Assembly: GCF_963678845.1 (NCBI RefSeq)
Contig: NZ_OY787464.1
Span: forward strand, 1,116,001-1,180,000
DNA: 64,000 nucleotides
Source: an uncultured Bacteroides sp.
Lineage (GTDB): Bacteria > Bacteroidota > Bacteroidia > Bacteroidales > Bacteroidaceae
Direction of reading: 5' to 3'
The stretch's first letter is position 1. Every line of letters starts with the position of its first letter. The position numbers and the translations under genes are program-made. Positions 55,729 through 64,000 of this stretch are shown here, one piece after another. The notes under the pieces are model-generated. The model saw nothing but the letters and a program-made list of their open reading frames with translations, searched no databases and was not told the origin of the DNA.

Positions 55729-58700
55729 TTAAAAGTTAACTTGTACACCTACAAGCAAAGAAGTTGTGATAGGATAAGAGGATGAACCCATTTCAGGGTC
55801 CCAACCTTTAGGGAAATTACTCAGGCAGAACAGGTCGGAACCGCTGACATAAAAACGGGTACGGTCAACTCCGGCGGCATTGGTCCATGCCTTGGGTAAT
55901 GTATATCCCAATGTGATATTCTTCAGGCGGAAATAAGAGCCTTCGAACATCCAGAAATCTGATACAGCATAGTTGTTGTTCTTGGATATATTGGACAAAC
56001 GAGGATAAATAAAGGCTCTATTTTCTTCATCGGTATTGAATGGACTCCAATATTTACCTTCCAAAATAGCGGGAATATTACCATAGTTATCGCGCAATGG
56101 CTGTATCATGGATGTGGACATATAGGCATTTTGCTTACCAATACCCTGGAAAGCAACATTCAAGTCAATTCCTTTGTATGACGCTGTAAGCGTTCCACCA
56201 TATTGAAAACGAGGAAGGGAGTTGCGCAGAGGTACCCGATCGTATTCAGGAGAAATCTTTCCATCAGGGACACCATCAGGACCGCTGATATCACGATATT
56301 TCAAATCACCTATGGTAACTGTTGTACTGGTACGGGCTGAGTTGTTTACTTCTTCCTGAGTCTGATAGATACCATCGGAAACGTAACCATAGAACTCATT
56401 GAAAAGAACTCCCGCACGCTTGATTTTATCACCGCTGATAATATCCGCATTATTCAAATAATCAATCTTGGAAAGGAAATCGGAAAGATTCAAACCTATA
56501 CCGTATCTGAATTCACCAATCTGATCATGCCAGCCCATTTCCAAATCAAATCCATGAGTTGACATCTTACCTGCATTGGTGTTCGGATTGTTGTATCCCA
56601 TAGAATAAGGAATCTCAATGGCCAACAACATATCAGTTGTCTTCTTCCAATAATAATCAAAATGGAACTGCAAACGATTGTTGAAGAAATTGGCATCTAA
56701 ACCGAGGTCGGTACTGGTAGTAGTTTCCCAGGTTATGTCTTCAACAGCCAAAACAGCCGGACGAGCAGTCTTATCAGAAACGACCGAACCATCTGCCATA
56801 TAGAAGTAGGAGTTTCCGAATGACATCAGAGAAATATAGGGAAAGTAATTGCTACCAATACGCTCGTTGCCCAACATACCCCAAGAACCACGCAATTTCA
56901 AAAATGACAAGCAAGGCAAATGTACTTTCTTCATGAAAGGTTCTTCCGATACGACCCATCCTGCAGAAAATGAAGGAAAGGTACCCCAACGGTATTTCTT
57001 GGCAAAACGTGAACTTCCGTCATGACGTACATTGGCCTGGAAAAGATAACGATCAGCAAAAGAGTAGATAACACGACCGAAAAAAGAGTTGGAGGTATAC
57101 TCTGAACCGGTACCACCATTATCCTTAAAGTCCTCAGGACCGATATTCAAATAAGGATAGTTGGTCAGTTCATACTGGTCACGAGCTGCGGTAAGGCTCT
57201 CGCTCTTCATACAATAGTTTTCAAAACCAGCCATCAGTGTCAGGTCATGCTTTCCAAAACTACGCATGTAGTTGGTCAACAACTGACTGGTTACATGCCA
57301 GTCGTCATTGCGGGTCTCAGACAACTTGTTGGTAGACCAAAGAGAGCCTGAATCAAAATAGCCTCCCATTACATCTGGATTTTCCGCCAAGGTGTAACCG
57401 CAAGCCATCCGGAACGTTTTGCTTTTCTGATAATTGACAAACGGAGAGATAACCGCTGAAAGGCTTAATCCTGTTATGGGTTTATAAGTCAAAGATCCTT
57501 TACCGGCAACCTGTGTGCTGTGGGCAACCGTGTTACCACCGTTGGTCAGAAGGCCATAAGGGTTGGAACCACTCTTACCGGATGCTAAGCGACCATCATC
57601 CCACAAAGCCGGATAGATAGCGGGCATCTTACGCATGCTGTCAAAGGGATCGTAAATCTTATCCTGATTTTTGGCATGACGAATGTTTACATCCAAAGAT
57701 GCACTCAATTTGGGATTGATTGTGAAATCATTGTTTGAACGGAACATGTAACGTTGATAACGACATCCGTCATACAAACCACCCACTTCATCATAAGACA
57801 AGGTAGCTACTGACTTTACTGCTTTATTACCTCCTGATACAGACAGTGTATGCGTCATACGGGGTGCACTGGACTTCAGAATAAGTTTCTTCCAATCTGT
57901 AATAGGATAATTATTGGGGTCTGTTGCATTGTATTTTACCCAATTCTTGGTTTGGTCAGCTGTATAAACCTGAAAAAAGCCACCGGACGGATTGTCGTTA
58001 TATTGAAGTTCATTGCTCATCTCCAAATAACGGGTCACACCAACCATGCTTGGCTGCTCAGTGGGAATCTCCCATCCAAATTCTGCATTGTATTTCAAAT
58101 CAATCTTACCGGTATCATTTCCACGTTTGGTAGTTACTAAAATAACACCAGCAGCGGCTTTTGCTCCATAGATACTGGCAGCCGCTGCATCCTTCAATAC
58201 AGAGATGCTCTCCACATCATTTGTATTGACATAATCCAGCGAGCTTTCCACACCGTCAACGATAACAAGGGGACTGGACTCACCCATAGTGGTGATGCCA
58301 CGTACACGAATACTGCTGGCACCGGCACCTGGAGCAGAACTGTTTCGGGTGACCATCACACCTGAAAGAGAACCTTGAAGGGCATTGGATAGCATCGTAC
58401 TGTGTTTGTTGACAAGCTCATCACCCTTTACAGCTGCTACAGCTCCTGTCAAATCTTTTCTCTTCACTGTACCATAACCAATCACAACGACTTCATTCAA
58501 AGTCTTGCTGTTTTCCTGCATCGCGATGGAATACTTATCCTTGGCATTAACCTTCACCGTTTGCTCCGAATACCCGATATAACTGATAAGAAGTTCAGAA
58601 CCAACGGGTGCATTCAACTGAAACTTACCATCCATGTCGGTACTAGTGGCAACATTAGTGCCTTTTAACCGAATGGTGACTCCAATCATAGGCTCATCAC

Positions 58701-59127
58701 TTTCATCTGTAATTACACCACTAATCTTATTCTGACCTTTTTTATCAACTTGCTGAGTTGTTGAGACTTTATCATTGACAAAAATCGATACCTGACGGGC
58801 TGATATCTGATATTTGAATCCTACTAGTTTGCAAACTTCAGCTAAGATGGAATCAACCGATTTTCCTTTCATATTAATGGAAACTTTTTCATTCAGTCGA
58901 TTTTTTACTTGTTGATCATACACAAACACATACTTACTGTGCTTCTCAATGTAGTCAAAAACCTGTTTCACTGTTGAATCTTCGGCTTTTAGGATGTATA
59001 CCCCACTCACCTCTGTCAACGAAACACTTGATGCACTTGCCATAGTAACGGGCACTGTCATCAGTCCCGCAAGACAAAATACCTTAGCACAGGTACTGGC
59101 TTTTCTTGCGAATGCTGTTCGATTCAT
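55729..59127 (-). CDS. SusC-like TonB-dependent transporter with STN domain, PUL B
   Basis: A 1132-residue transporter. The order is signal peptide, STN domain (about 45-120, DSTVKQVFDYIEKHSKYVF), carboxypeptidase-regulatory domain (GVITDESDEPMIGVTIRLKG), plug (SVLKDAAAASIYGAKAAAGVILVTTKRG) and a barrel ending VGVQVNF. The STN domain matches regulation by the FecR/sigma pair two genes upstream. It should import oligosaccharides released at the surface. A DUF4832 gene precedes it by 31 nt, so that gene rather than SusC heads this part of the operon. Confidence 0.95.
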   Translation of the reverse strand: MNRTAFARKASTCAKVFCLAGLMTVPVTMASASSVSLTEVSGVYILKAEDSTVKQVFDYIEKHSKYVFVYDQQVKNRLNEKVSINMKGKSVDSILAEVCKLVGFKYQISARQVSIFVNDKVSTTQQVDKKGQNKISGVITDESDEPMIGVTIRLKGTNVATSTDMDGKFQLNAPVGSELLISYIGYSEQTVKVNAKDKYSIAMQENSKTLNEVVVIGYGTVKRKDLTGAVAAVKGDELVNKHSTMLSNALQGSLSGVMVTRNSSAPGAGASSIRVRGITTMGESSPLVIVDGVESSLDYVNTNDVESISVLKDAAAASIYGAKAAAGVILVTTKRGNDTGKIDLKYNAEFGWEIPTEQPSMVGVTRYLEMSNELQYNDNPSGGFFQVYTADQTKNWVKYNATDPNNYPITDWKKLILKSSAPRMTHTLSVSGGNKAVKSVATLSYDEVGGLYDGCRYQRYMFRSNNDFTINPKLSASLDVNIRHAKNQDKIYDPFDSMRKMPAIYPALWDDGRLASGKSGSNPYGLLTNGGNTVAHSTQVAGKGSLTYKPITGLSLSAVISPFVNYQKSKTFRMACGYTLAENPDVMGGYFDSGSLWSTNKLSETRNDDWHVTSQLLTNYMRSFGKHDLTLMAGFENYCMKSESLTAARDQYELTNYPYLNIGPEDFKDNGGTGSEYTSNSFFGRVIYSFADRYLFQANVRHDGSSRFAKKYRWGTFPSFSAGWVVSEEPFMKKVHLPCLSFLKLRGSWGMLGNERIGSNYFPYISLMSFGNSYFYMADGSVVSDKTARPAVLAVEDITWETTTSTDLGLDANFFNNRLQFHFDYYWKKTTDMLLAIEIPYSMGYNNPNTNAGKMSTHGFDLEMGWHDQIGEFRYGIGLNLSDFLSKIDYLNNADIISGDKIKRAGVLFNEFYGYVSDGIYQTQEEVNNSARTSTTVTIGDLKYRDISGPDGVPDGKISPEYDRVPLRNSLPRFQYGGTLTASYKGIDLNVAFQGIGKQNAYMSTSMIQPLRDNYGNIPAILEGKYWSPFNTDEENRAFIYPRLSNISKNNNYAVSDFWMFEGSYFRLKNITLGYTLPKAWTNAAGVDRTRFYVSGSDLFCLSNFPKGWDPEMGSSSYPITTSLLVGVQVNF

Positions 59128-59158
59128 AATAGTAAATTTAATGTTAGTTATAATAAGA

Positions 59159-60673
59159 TTATTTAATTCTCAACGTTTCTACTTTCAACCAACCGGCTTG
59201 CTGCTGCTTCTTTGGTACAGCCATTTCCAAACCAGGTTCATTATTCTTCGTGGTATCTACCAAGCCTATCAACCAAGTGTAAGTCCCTTTTCCCAACCCT
59301 TTTAGATTAAACGTCGTAGAATATTGTCCATCATGACCGACTACCCAGGTAGAAAGGTCTGAATCTTCGACGACCTCTTTTTTTACCACTTTTCTATTTT
59401 TATCCATCAAAGCTATACAAACTTTGTATTTCTGATTCCATTGTGGTATATTGGTGGGACAATATCCAAATCCCAAATTACGCCACTGATGATGTACGGT
59501 AATCATTTGGCCCATTTTAGCTGTTTTAGCAATAATAACCTCTACGGGATACAGACGATAACCGCCTTTTTTTACGAAGTCCTGGACCAGATCAAAGGAT
59601 GTACCGAACCAAGAACGTACCTCATCACCTATACGAAAATCCATCATATTGACATGAGCATTCTTACTCTCTATGTATTCCCCTCTTCTTACATCACGAG
59701 AATGATTCTGACGGTATTCACCACAAGGATCAATCCAATAACGATGTTGCCCTCCGGTAATCCATCCACCTTCCATGATGATGGGACGGCGGAAACGCCA
59801 TTTTTTCGCAAAATCCTTTTCCCAATCCTGATAATAGCCAGTCATTCCAAAGGCATCATGACGAATACTGTAGCCTTTTGCAATAGCACTCTCAAGCATC
59901 CTCTTGCTATCAACGTGGGGCTTTGTCCAACTGATAGTATCACCCACCAATCTGTGGTAGTTAATAACAAGAGGTACATGCTTGAAAACACGCGCATAGG
60001 CATCTGTTATCCAATCAAAAACCTTTACCTTATTACTATAATCTTGATATTTTACACCATGAGCTTCCCCCCATTTTCCCAAGCCATAGGCATCTATGAA
60101 ATCCACTTTATCAGGATCATCAAATGCAGAGGCAAAAGCCTGAAGAAATTTCTCATACTTCTGCTGGAAAATAACATCATCGGGATAAGGTGACCACACT
60201 TTGGGATTACCCGAATCCTGGAAACCTTTTGCACCGGCTTCTTTTACATAAAGGGGGGTATTCTGTCCTTGGTCACGGCTGTCCACATTGATACGAAAAG
60301 CTAACCGCATATTGCGTTTCTGTACACTGGCAAATAACTTACTGATACGAGACTGGGGATCATTCCAAACATATTTTCCTTCTTCCGGCTCTAACATATT
60401 CCAGTTGGTGCGGATATAACAAGTACCGGCAAAATCCGAAACACATACAATAGAATCTCCCTCATTTATTGGCATGGAATCATAGCCTTGTTTCTCCCAA
60501 AAGTTTTCATCCCAAGTTCTTCCAAGATAAATCACCCATCCGGAAAGTGGATTTTTCAAAACGGATACCGTATCAGGGGTGATTTGTACCTTCACGGATT
60601 GTGCCTGCATAATTCCCCAAACATTCACCAAAAGAATGATGGTAACAAATCGTAAGAATGTGTGTATTTTCAT
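59159..60673 (-). CDS. DUF4832 secreted protein, candidate clan GH-A-like glycosidase
   Basis: A 504-residue protein with a signal peptide (GIMQAQ/SVK) and no lipobox, so probably periplasmic. It is a DUF4874/DUF4832 protein from NPLSGWVIY onward. It has Glu203 in GLGKWGEAH and Glu301 in IIMEGGW, INYHRLVG between them, and the C-terminal beta-sandwich motif HQWRNLGFGYCPTNIPQW. It is closest in wording to the C-terminal half of the GH105 fusion (GYGLGKWGEAH in both). It lies 80 nt after FecR and is the first structural gene of the PUL B operon. Function is unknown; see the notes on the family. Confidence 0.85.
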   Translation of the reverse strand: MKIHTFLRFVTIILLVNVWGIMQAQSVKVQITPDTVSVLKNPLSGWVIYLGRTWDENFWEKQGYDSMPINEGDSIVCVSDFAGTCYIRTNWNMLEPEEGKYVWNDPQSRISKLFASVQKRNMRLAFRINVDSRDQGQNTPLYVKEAGAKGFQDSGNPKVWSPYPDDVIFQQKYEKFLQAFASAFDDPDKVDFIDAYGLGKWGEAHGVKYQDYSNKVKVFDWITDAYARVFKHVPLVINYHRLVGDTISWTKPHVDSKRMLESAIAKGYSIRHDAFGMTGYYQDWEKDFAKKWRFRRPIIMEGGWITGGQHRYWIDPCGEYRQNHSRDVRRGEYIESKNAHVNMMDFRIGDEVRSWFGTSFDLVQDFVKKGGYRLYPVEVIIAKTAKMGQMITVHHQWRNLGFGYCPTNIPQWNQKYKVCIALMDKNRKVVKKEVVEDSDLSTWVVGHDGQYSTTFNLKGLGKGTYTWLIGLVDTTKNNEPGLEMAVPKKQQQAGWLKVETLRIK

Positions 60674-60753
60674 CTCTAAATAGTATTAAAAAGGGTATAA
60701 AATCCCCTTACCCCAAAGGGCACGTTGGAAATTTATTGTAAATTGATGATTGA

Positions 60754-61686
60754 TTATTTTCGAACTAAACGAATGGTGTTACCATTTACAAGCATTTTTA
60801 TTCCGGTCATTTCCCGAATAGTAGACAGCACTTTCGTAACTGAATCCTCCAATACCAGCTTCCCATAAAGTTTATTGGATGAAATGTCATTTTCACACTC
60901 AATGGTAACACCATAATAATGACTGAGTCTCTTGGCGAGAGACCGAATACACTCACCATCCAAATTTATCATTCCGTCCATCCAACAGGTATACTCATCG
61001 GTGTTAACTTCTTTCTTCTGCGTAAAACCTCCATCCTTCACATCTACCAACTCATTAGGTTTCATCCGTACACGATCGTGATTGGCTGTATTCAACTCTA
61101 CGGCTCCCTGTACCAAGACTACATGTGACTCGGCTGCATCGTAATTAGATACATTGAATTTCGTTCCAAGTACTTTTACGTTGAAGTTATCTGAATTCAC
61201 GATAAAAGGATGTTCGGCGTCATGCGCAACATCAAAATAGGCTTCTCCCTTTATATATATTTCGCGAGTGGAACCCTTGAAAACTTTGGGATATCTTACT
61301 ATAGTGCGGGAATTGGCTACAATCTTGGTTCCATCAGTCAACAGAAGGGTCATCTTTTCACCTCTAGGCACTACCAGTTCTTCCTGATAGATACCGTTCT
61401 GAGACTTGACTTGAGAGGTCAGACTGATTCCGATATCATTGATATTCTCATCCATATAACCCAATTTTATGCCTATTACGAGCACCAGGCAGGCTGCTAC
61501 GGAAATAGAAAGGACTAACAAACGACGATGTTTACGACGTCTCTCTTCCTCACGAATCTTTCGAAATGCCTTATGCTTTATTGATGATATATCCACATTT
61601 ATTTGGGTGCTATTATCAATGAAGGATTTCAACTTGGCATCCTCCACCGATTCTCCATATTTATAATCTTTTATATTCTTATCCAT
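60754..61686 (-). CDS. FecR-type anti-sigma factor, PUL B
   Basis: A 310-residue FecR protein. A short cytoplasmic N-terminus is followed by one transmembrane helix (about 54-76, LLVLSISVAACLVLVIGIKL), a FecR domain (MTLLLTDGTKIVANSRTIV; IKGEAYFDVAHD; VLGTKFNVSNYD) and a DUF4974-type C-terminus (RSLAKRLSHYYGVTIECE). It relays the signal from the STN domain of the loaded SusC to the sigma factor. It lies 66 nt after the sigma gene and has its own CCTAT-N17-GCGTC element in that gap. Confidence 0.93.
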   Translation of the reverse strand: MDKNIKDYKYGESVEDAKLKSFIDNSTQINVDISSIKHKAFRKIREEERRRKHRRLLVLSISVAACLVLVIGIKLGYMDENINDIGISLTSQVKSQNGIYQEELVVPRGEKMTLLLTDGTKIVANSRTIVRYPKVFKGSTREIYIKGEAYFDVAHDAEHPFIVNSDNFNVKVLGTKFNVSNYDAAESHVVLVQGAVELNTANHDRVRMKPNELVDVKDGGFTQKKEVNTDEYTCWMDGMINLDGECIRSLAKRLSHYYGVTIECENDISSNKLYGKLVLEDSVTKVLSTIREMTGIKMLVNGNTIRLVRK

Positions 61687-61709
61687 ACCTGTTGCTTTCT
61701 ATTTAATAA

Positions 61710-61736
61710 GACGCTAAGAAGAAAATAATCTATAGG
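61710..61736 (-). promoter_or_regulatory. Candidate ECF promoter upstream of FecR
   Basis: On the minus strand CCTAT (61732-61736), 17 nt, GCGTC (61710-61714). The same two boxes at the same spacing occur before the sigma and esterase genes. A CGTC -10 box is usual for ECF promoters. The implied leader is about 17 nt. Confidence 0.5.
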
Positions 61737-61752
61737 TGTCTTATCGTCTTTT

Positions 61753-62337
61753 TTAACCTTGTACTAATTTTTTTTTCAAAACATTCATGGCGAAACTTAT
61801 ATGGTAGTTTACTGTCGCCAGTGAAATCTGCAACATATTGGCAATCTCGGCATAGGGTATCTTCTCAATTTTTGCCAGGAAAAAGACATGTTTGCATTTG
61901 GGCGGTAAACTCTCAATGGCTGTATTCAAACCTTCCATCTCTTCGTTTGAAATCAAATCATCCATGGGACTCTCCATAATCGGGAATGAAAAATTCTCCA
62001 ACTCATCAAAAGACATATCTTTATTGCGTTTCATCTCTTTGCGCAAATAAGAAATCGACTTCCGATAAACTACAGTATTCAACCAACTGGTAATATTTTC
62101 TATTTCTATAAGGGTCTTGCGTGACTTCCAGACTTCAAGAAATACGTCACTGACCACTTCTTCTGACATCTCATTATTGCTAAGGATGCCAAAAGCATGG
62201 TAGTACATACTCTTTGAATGACGGTTCATGAAACTGTTAAATGCAAGTTCATTACCTTTTGATATCAACAAAAGCTCCCTTTCTTGGTCTTCCATTACTA
62301 GATTATTTTGATTGCTAACATCCGTTTTTAAGTCCAA
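61753..62337 (-). CDS. ECF RNA polymerase sigma factor, PUL B
   Basis: A 194-residue ECF sigma-70 protein. Region 2 (GNELAFNSFMNRHSKSMYYH; EEVVSDVFLEVWKSRKTL) is followed by region 4 with its HTH (IPYAEIANMLQISLATVNYHISFAMNVLKKKL). Conventional order with FecR on the same strand. The start MDLKTDV is used; an internal ATG (MEDQERELLL) 14 codons later is also possible. It probably recognises the CCTAT-N17-GCGTC element found before its own gene. Confidence 0.93.
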   Translation of the reverse strand: MDLKTDVSNQNNLVMEDQERELLLISKGNELAFNSFMNRHSKSMYYHAFGILSNNEMSEEVVSDVFLEVWKSRKTLIEIENITSWLNTVVYRKSISYLRKEMKRNKDMSFDELENFSFPIMESPMDDLISNEEMEGLNTAIESLPPKCKHVFFLAKIEKIPYAEIANMLQISLATVNYHISFAMNVLKKKLVQG

Positions 62338-62371
62338 TCTGTCGACTCAACTTTATATAACTACTATTAAT

Positions 62372-62398
62372 GACGCAGAAATTTAAATAATATATAGG
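62372..62398 (-). promoter_or_regulatory. Candidate ECF promoter upstream of the sigma gene
   Basis: CCTAT (62394-62398), 17 nt, GCGTC (62372-62376) on the minus strand, with the start codon 34 nt further on. Its presence before the sigma gene implies positive autoregulation. Confidence 0.5.
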
Positions 62399-62422
62399 TG
62401 TTTTAACAGAAAAAATCATATA

Positions 62423-63802
62423 CTAAAAATATTTATTTATTTTAAGATACTTATCTGTGATTGATAGAATATCATCATAATAATTAGTCAGGGGTTTACG
62501 ATAATAGAAAATAGGATGATGACAATTTTCAAAAAGATGAAATTCACAGATATTTCCGTAGCTTCTTACTTTCTCACAAAATTCGAGGGCTTTATTCCTC
62601 GGAGTAAATTCATCCTTAGAACCTATTATATATAACATAGGTGGCATGTCTGGATGAAGCATCTTTGTCAGATAGGAAACGACCGGATAATAAAGAACAA
62701 GCGAGTTGGGGCGCGATATTTTTTCAGCACTGTCTTTGCCTATACAGCCAAGCATGGTTGCCAATCCACCACCCGCTGATGCACCGGCCACTACAATTCG
62801 ATTAGGGTCTATTCCTAGCTTTTTAGCATGTTCCCTCACCCAACGAACAGCATCCTTTGCATCTTGAAAGGCATCTTCTCTTGTATTATGGTAAAGATAG
62901 GAAATGCGATAATCAAAAGAAATGGCAACCATTCCTCGAGCGGCATAGTGTGAACATTCTCTATAGAACTGCAAAGGACTGCCAACTGTCCAACCTCCAG
63001 CAAAAAAATAGAGAATTGCAGCATGTACCCCATCCTTCTTGGGACGAAAGATATGAGCTTTGAGACTATCTCCTATTGAGATTGCTTTATAAGAACAAAG
63101 CTCAACCTTAAATTTCAGAGGCGGCTCTTTTAACTGATGGCGCAAAGATTCAAACCAAACGGAAGCCATCTGTTCACGTCCCAACTCGTTGGGATGTACG
63201 TAGTCTTGTATGGCCATCTTCTGCCAATCAAAAGTCTCATACTGGTCAACCAGAATAATTTGTTTTGACTGCATCGAATCCACTAGCACCTCGATCGCTC
63301 GATTTAGCTCCGGTATATAGGAGTATTTGGGGAGTTTTCCACTGGGTATAACCTTTGCCAGTAATATGCAAACTTTTGGATTGATGGCAATAAGTTTACG
63401 AATGATGGATTGATATGCTTTTATCATTCCGGTGATAGGCTTCTCCTCTTCAAAATGGTTATGCCCAGCATGAATCAATACAAAATCTGAAGGATACTTA
63501 CGATAGATGCTGTCTGTAATGGATTCAAGAAATTCAACATTTTTGCCACCAAATCCGCAATGAGCTAATTTCCCGATACGACATGCAGACTCTCTTGGTC
63601 CAACAAAATCAAATTCATAACCGGCAGAAAACAATTTTTCCCATAATGGATAAAGGTAGGAAGAGAAGGTACTACCACCCTCGGTGATAGAATCGCCTAA
63701 CCCCATCACTGTAAAACGAGGCTGTTTCTCTTGTCCAAACAGGGTTATACCGGAAAAGAGGAACAAGATTGACATACAGATAAATAGTCTATTCTTCATC
63801 AT
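62423..63802 (-). CDS. Dual-domain esterase: SGNH hydrolase joined to alpha/beta hydrolase
   Basis: A 459-residue secreted protein. Residues 28-215 are an SGNH/GDSL esterase, with Ser38 in GDSITEG, the GxND-like GHNH block and the late DYVHPN Asp/His pair. Residues 235-459 are an alpha/beta hydrolase of the acetylesterase type, with Ser342 in GASAGGG, an Asp in GSKDEFTP and a late His in ENCHHPIF. Such pairings remove acetyl, feruloyl or other acyl groups from glycans. It is 85 nt upstream of the sigma gene and shares the sigma-type promoter, so it belongs to the PUL B regulon. Confidence 0.88.
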   Translation of the reverse strand: MMKNRLFICMSILFLFSGITLFGQEKQPRFTVMGLGDSITEGGSTFSSYLYPLWEKLFSAGYEFDFVGPRESACRIGKLAHCGFGGKNVEFLESITDSIYRKYPSDFVLIHAGHNHFEEEKPITGMIKAYQSIIRKLIAINPKVCILLAKVIPSGKLPKYSYIPELNRAIEVLVDSMQSKQIILVDQYETFDWQKMAIQDYVHPNELGREQMASVWFESLRHQLKEPPLKFKVELCSYKAISIGDSLKAHIFRPKKDGVHAAILYFFAGGWTVGSPLQFYRECSHYAARGMVAISFDYRISYLYHNTREDAFQDAKDAVRWVREHAKKLGIDPNRIVVAGASAGGGLATMLGCIGKDSAEKISRPNSLVLYYPVVSYLTKMLHPDMPPMLYIIGSKDEFTPRNKALEFCEKVRSYGNICEFHLFENCHHPIFYYRKPLTNYYDDILSITDKYLKINKYF

Positions 63803-63835
63803 TACTTGACATAAATAGTTAGATATATCTAATAA

Positions 63836-63862
63836 GACGCAGGAAAGGAAAAAACCAATAGG
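63836..63862 (-). promoter_or_regulatory. Candidate ECF promoter upstream of the esterase
   Basis: CCTAT (63858-63862), 17 nt, GCGTC (63836-63840) on the minus strand, 33 nt before the start codon. The remaining bases to the window end show no gene. Confidence 0.5.
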
Positions 63863-64000
63863 TCATCCTTCAAAAATCTAATGTTTGATTTAGAGCTCAG
63901 TTGGCCTAAAAAAAGGGTATTAATGCAATTTCATTTCCAATATGCACATAAAGATTTATATATGGGTGAATATAACCAATACTATATGGAAACTTGTATC

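Noticed and set aside
59441..60193. 250-codon plus-strand open frame
   Set aside because: Antisense shadow of the DUF4832 gene; no start context or family pattern.
1..64000. CRISPR array or rRNA genes
   Set aside because: No regularly spaced direct repeats of 25-40 nt and no rRNA-like stretches were seen on either strand.

Overview
The window looks like a chromosomal accessory region of a gut-type Bacteroides (Bacteroidales). Evidence: SusC/SusD pairs, a hybrid two-component regulator, ECF sigma/FecR pairs, many secreted glycosidases, AT-rich spacers and TAnnTTTG-type promoters. The species cannot be fixed from sequence alone. Almost everything is on the minus strand, so operons read from high to low coordinates.

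Region 1 (1-2.45 kb) is the edge of a hemicellulose-type operon: GH43-CBM6 followed by a GH31 gene that runs off the left edge. Region 2 (3.0-5.9 kb) is a two-gene cassette, a VirE/DUF3874-type P-loop protein plus an HU-like protein. Hairpins carrying a CGCGTAGC core flank it, and two near-perfect palindromes lie in its leader. Region 3 (6.4-20.2 kb) is a complete beta-glucan-type PUL: HTCS regulator, GH16 lipoprotein, SusC, SusD, IPT-type surface glycan-binding protein and GH3. Next to it is a decayed C-terminal module of a glycosidase. Region 4 (20.2-21.3 kb) is a scar holding a dead ISL3/ISAon1-type transposase, a degenerate tRNA 3' end with its terminator, and a 19-bp-stem hairpin.

Region 5 (21.4-30.9 kb) is an ECF-type PUL: a GH105-DUF4832 fusion, SusD, SusC with an STN domain, FecR anti-sigma, and a divergent ECF sigma. 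Region 6 (31.6-63.8 kb) is a second, larger ECF-type PUL. In order of transcription it has a dual-domain esterase, ECF sigma, FecR, DUF4832 protein, STN-SusC, SusD, SusE/F-like lipoprotein, a second DUF4832 lipoprotein, FAD oxidoreductase, GH36-like, GH2 beta-glucuronidase, DUF4886-GH3 fusion, GH97, GH3, GH3 with PA14, and GH2. Relics of an AXE1 esterase, a GH35 and a GH3 lie between the glycosidases.

The two ECF loci are linked by DUF4832, a family of unknown function present three times. Each copy carries two Glu residues about 100 residues apart in contexts like those of clan GH-A enzymes. GH105 and a beta-glucuronidase with the N-x-K motif imply a uronic-acid glycan, with alpha- and beta-linked neutral sugars and probably acyl groups, yet no polysaccharide lyase is visible. 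DUF4832 is therefore the best candidate for the unassigned backbone-acting activity. Three copies of CCTAT-N17-GCGTC upstream of the esterase, sigma and FecR genes look like promoters of the locus's own ECF sigma factor.
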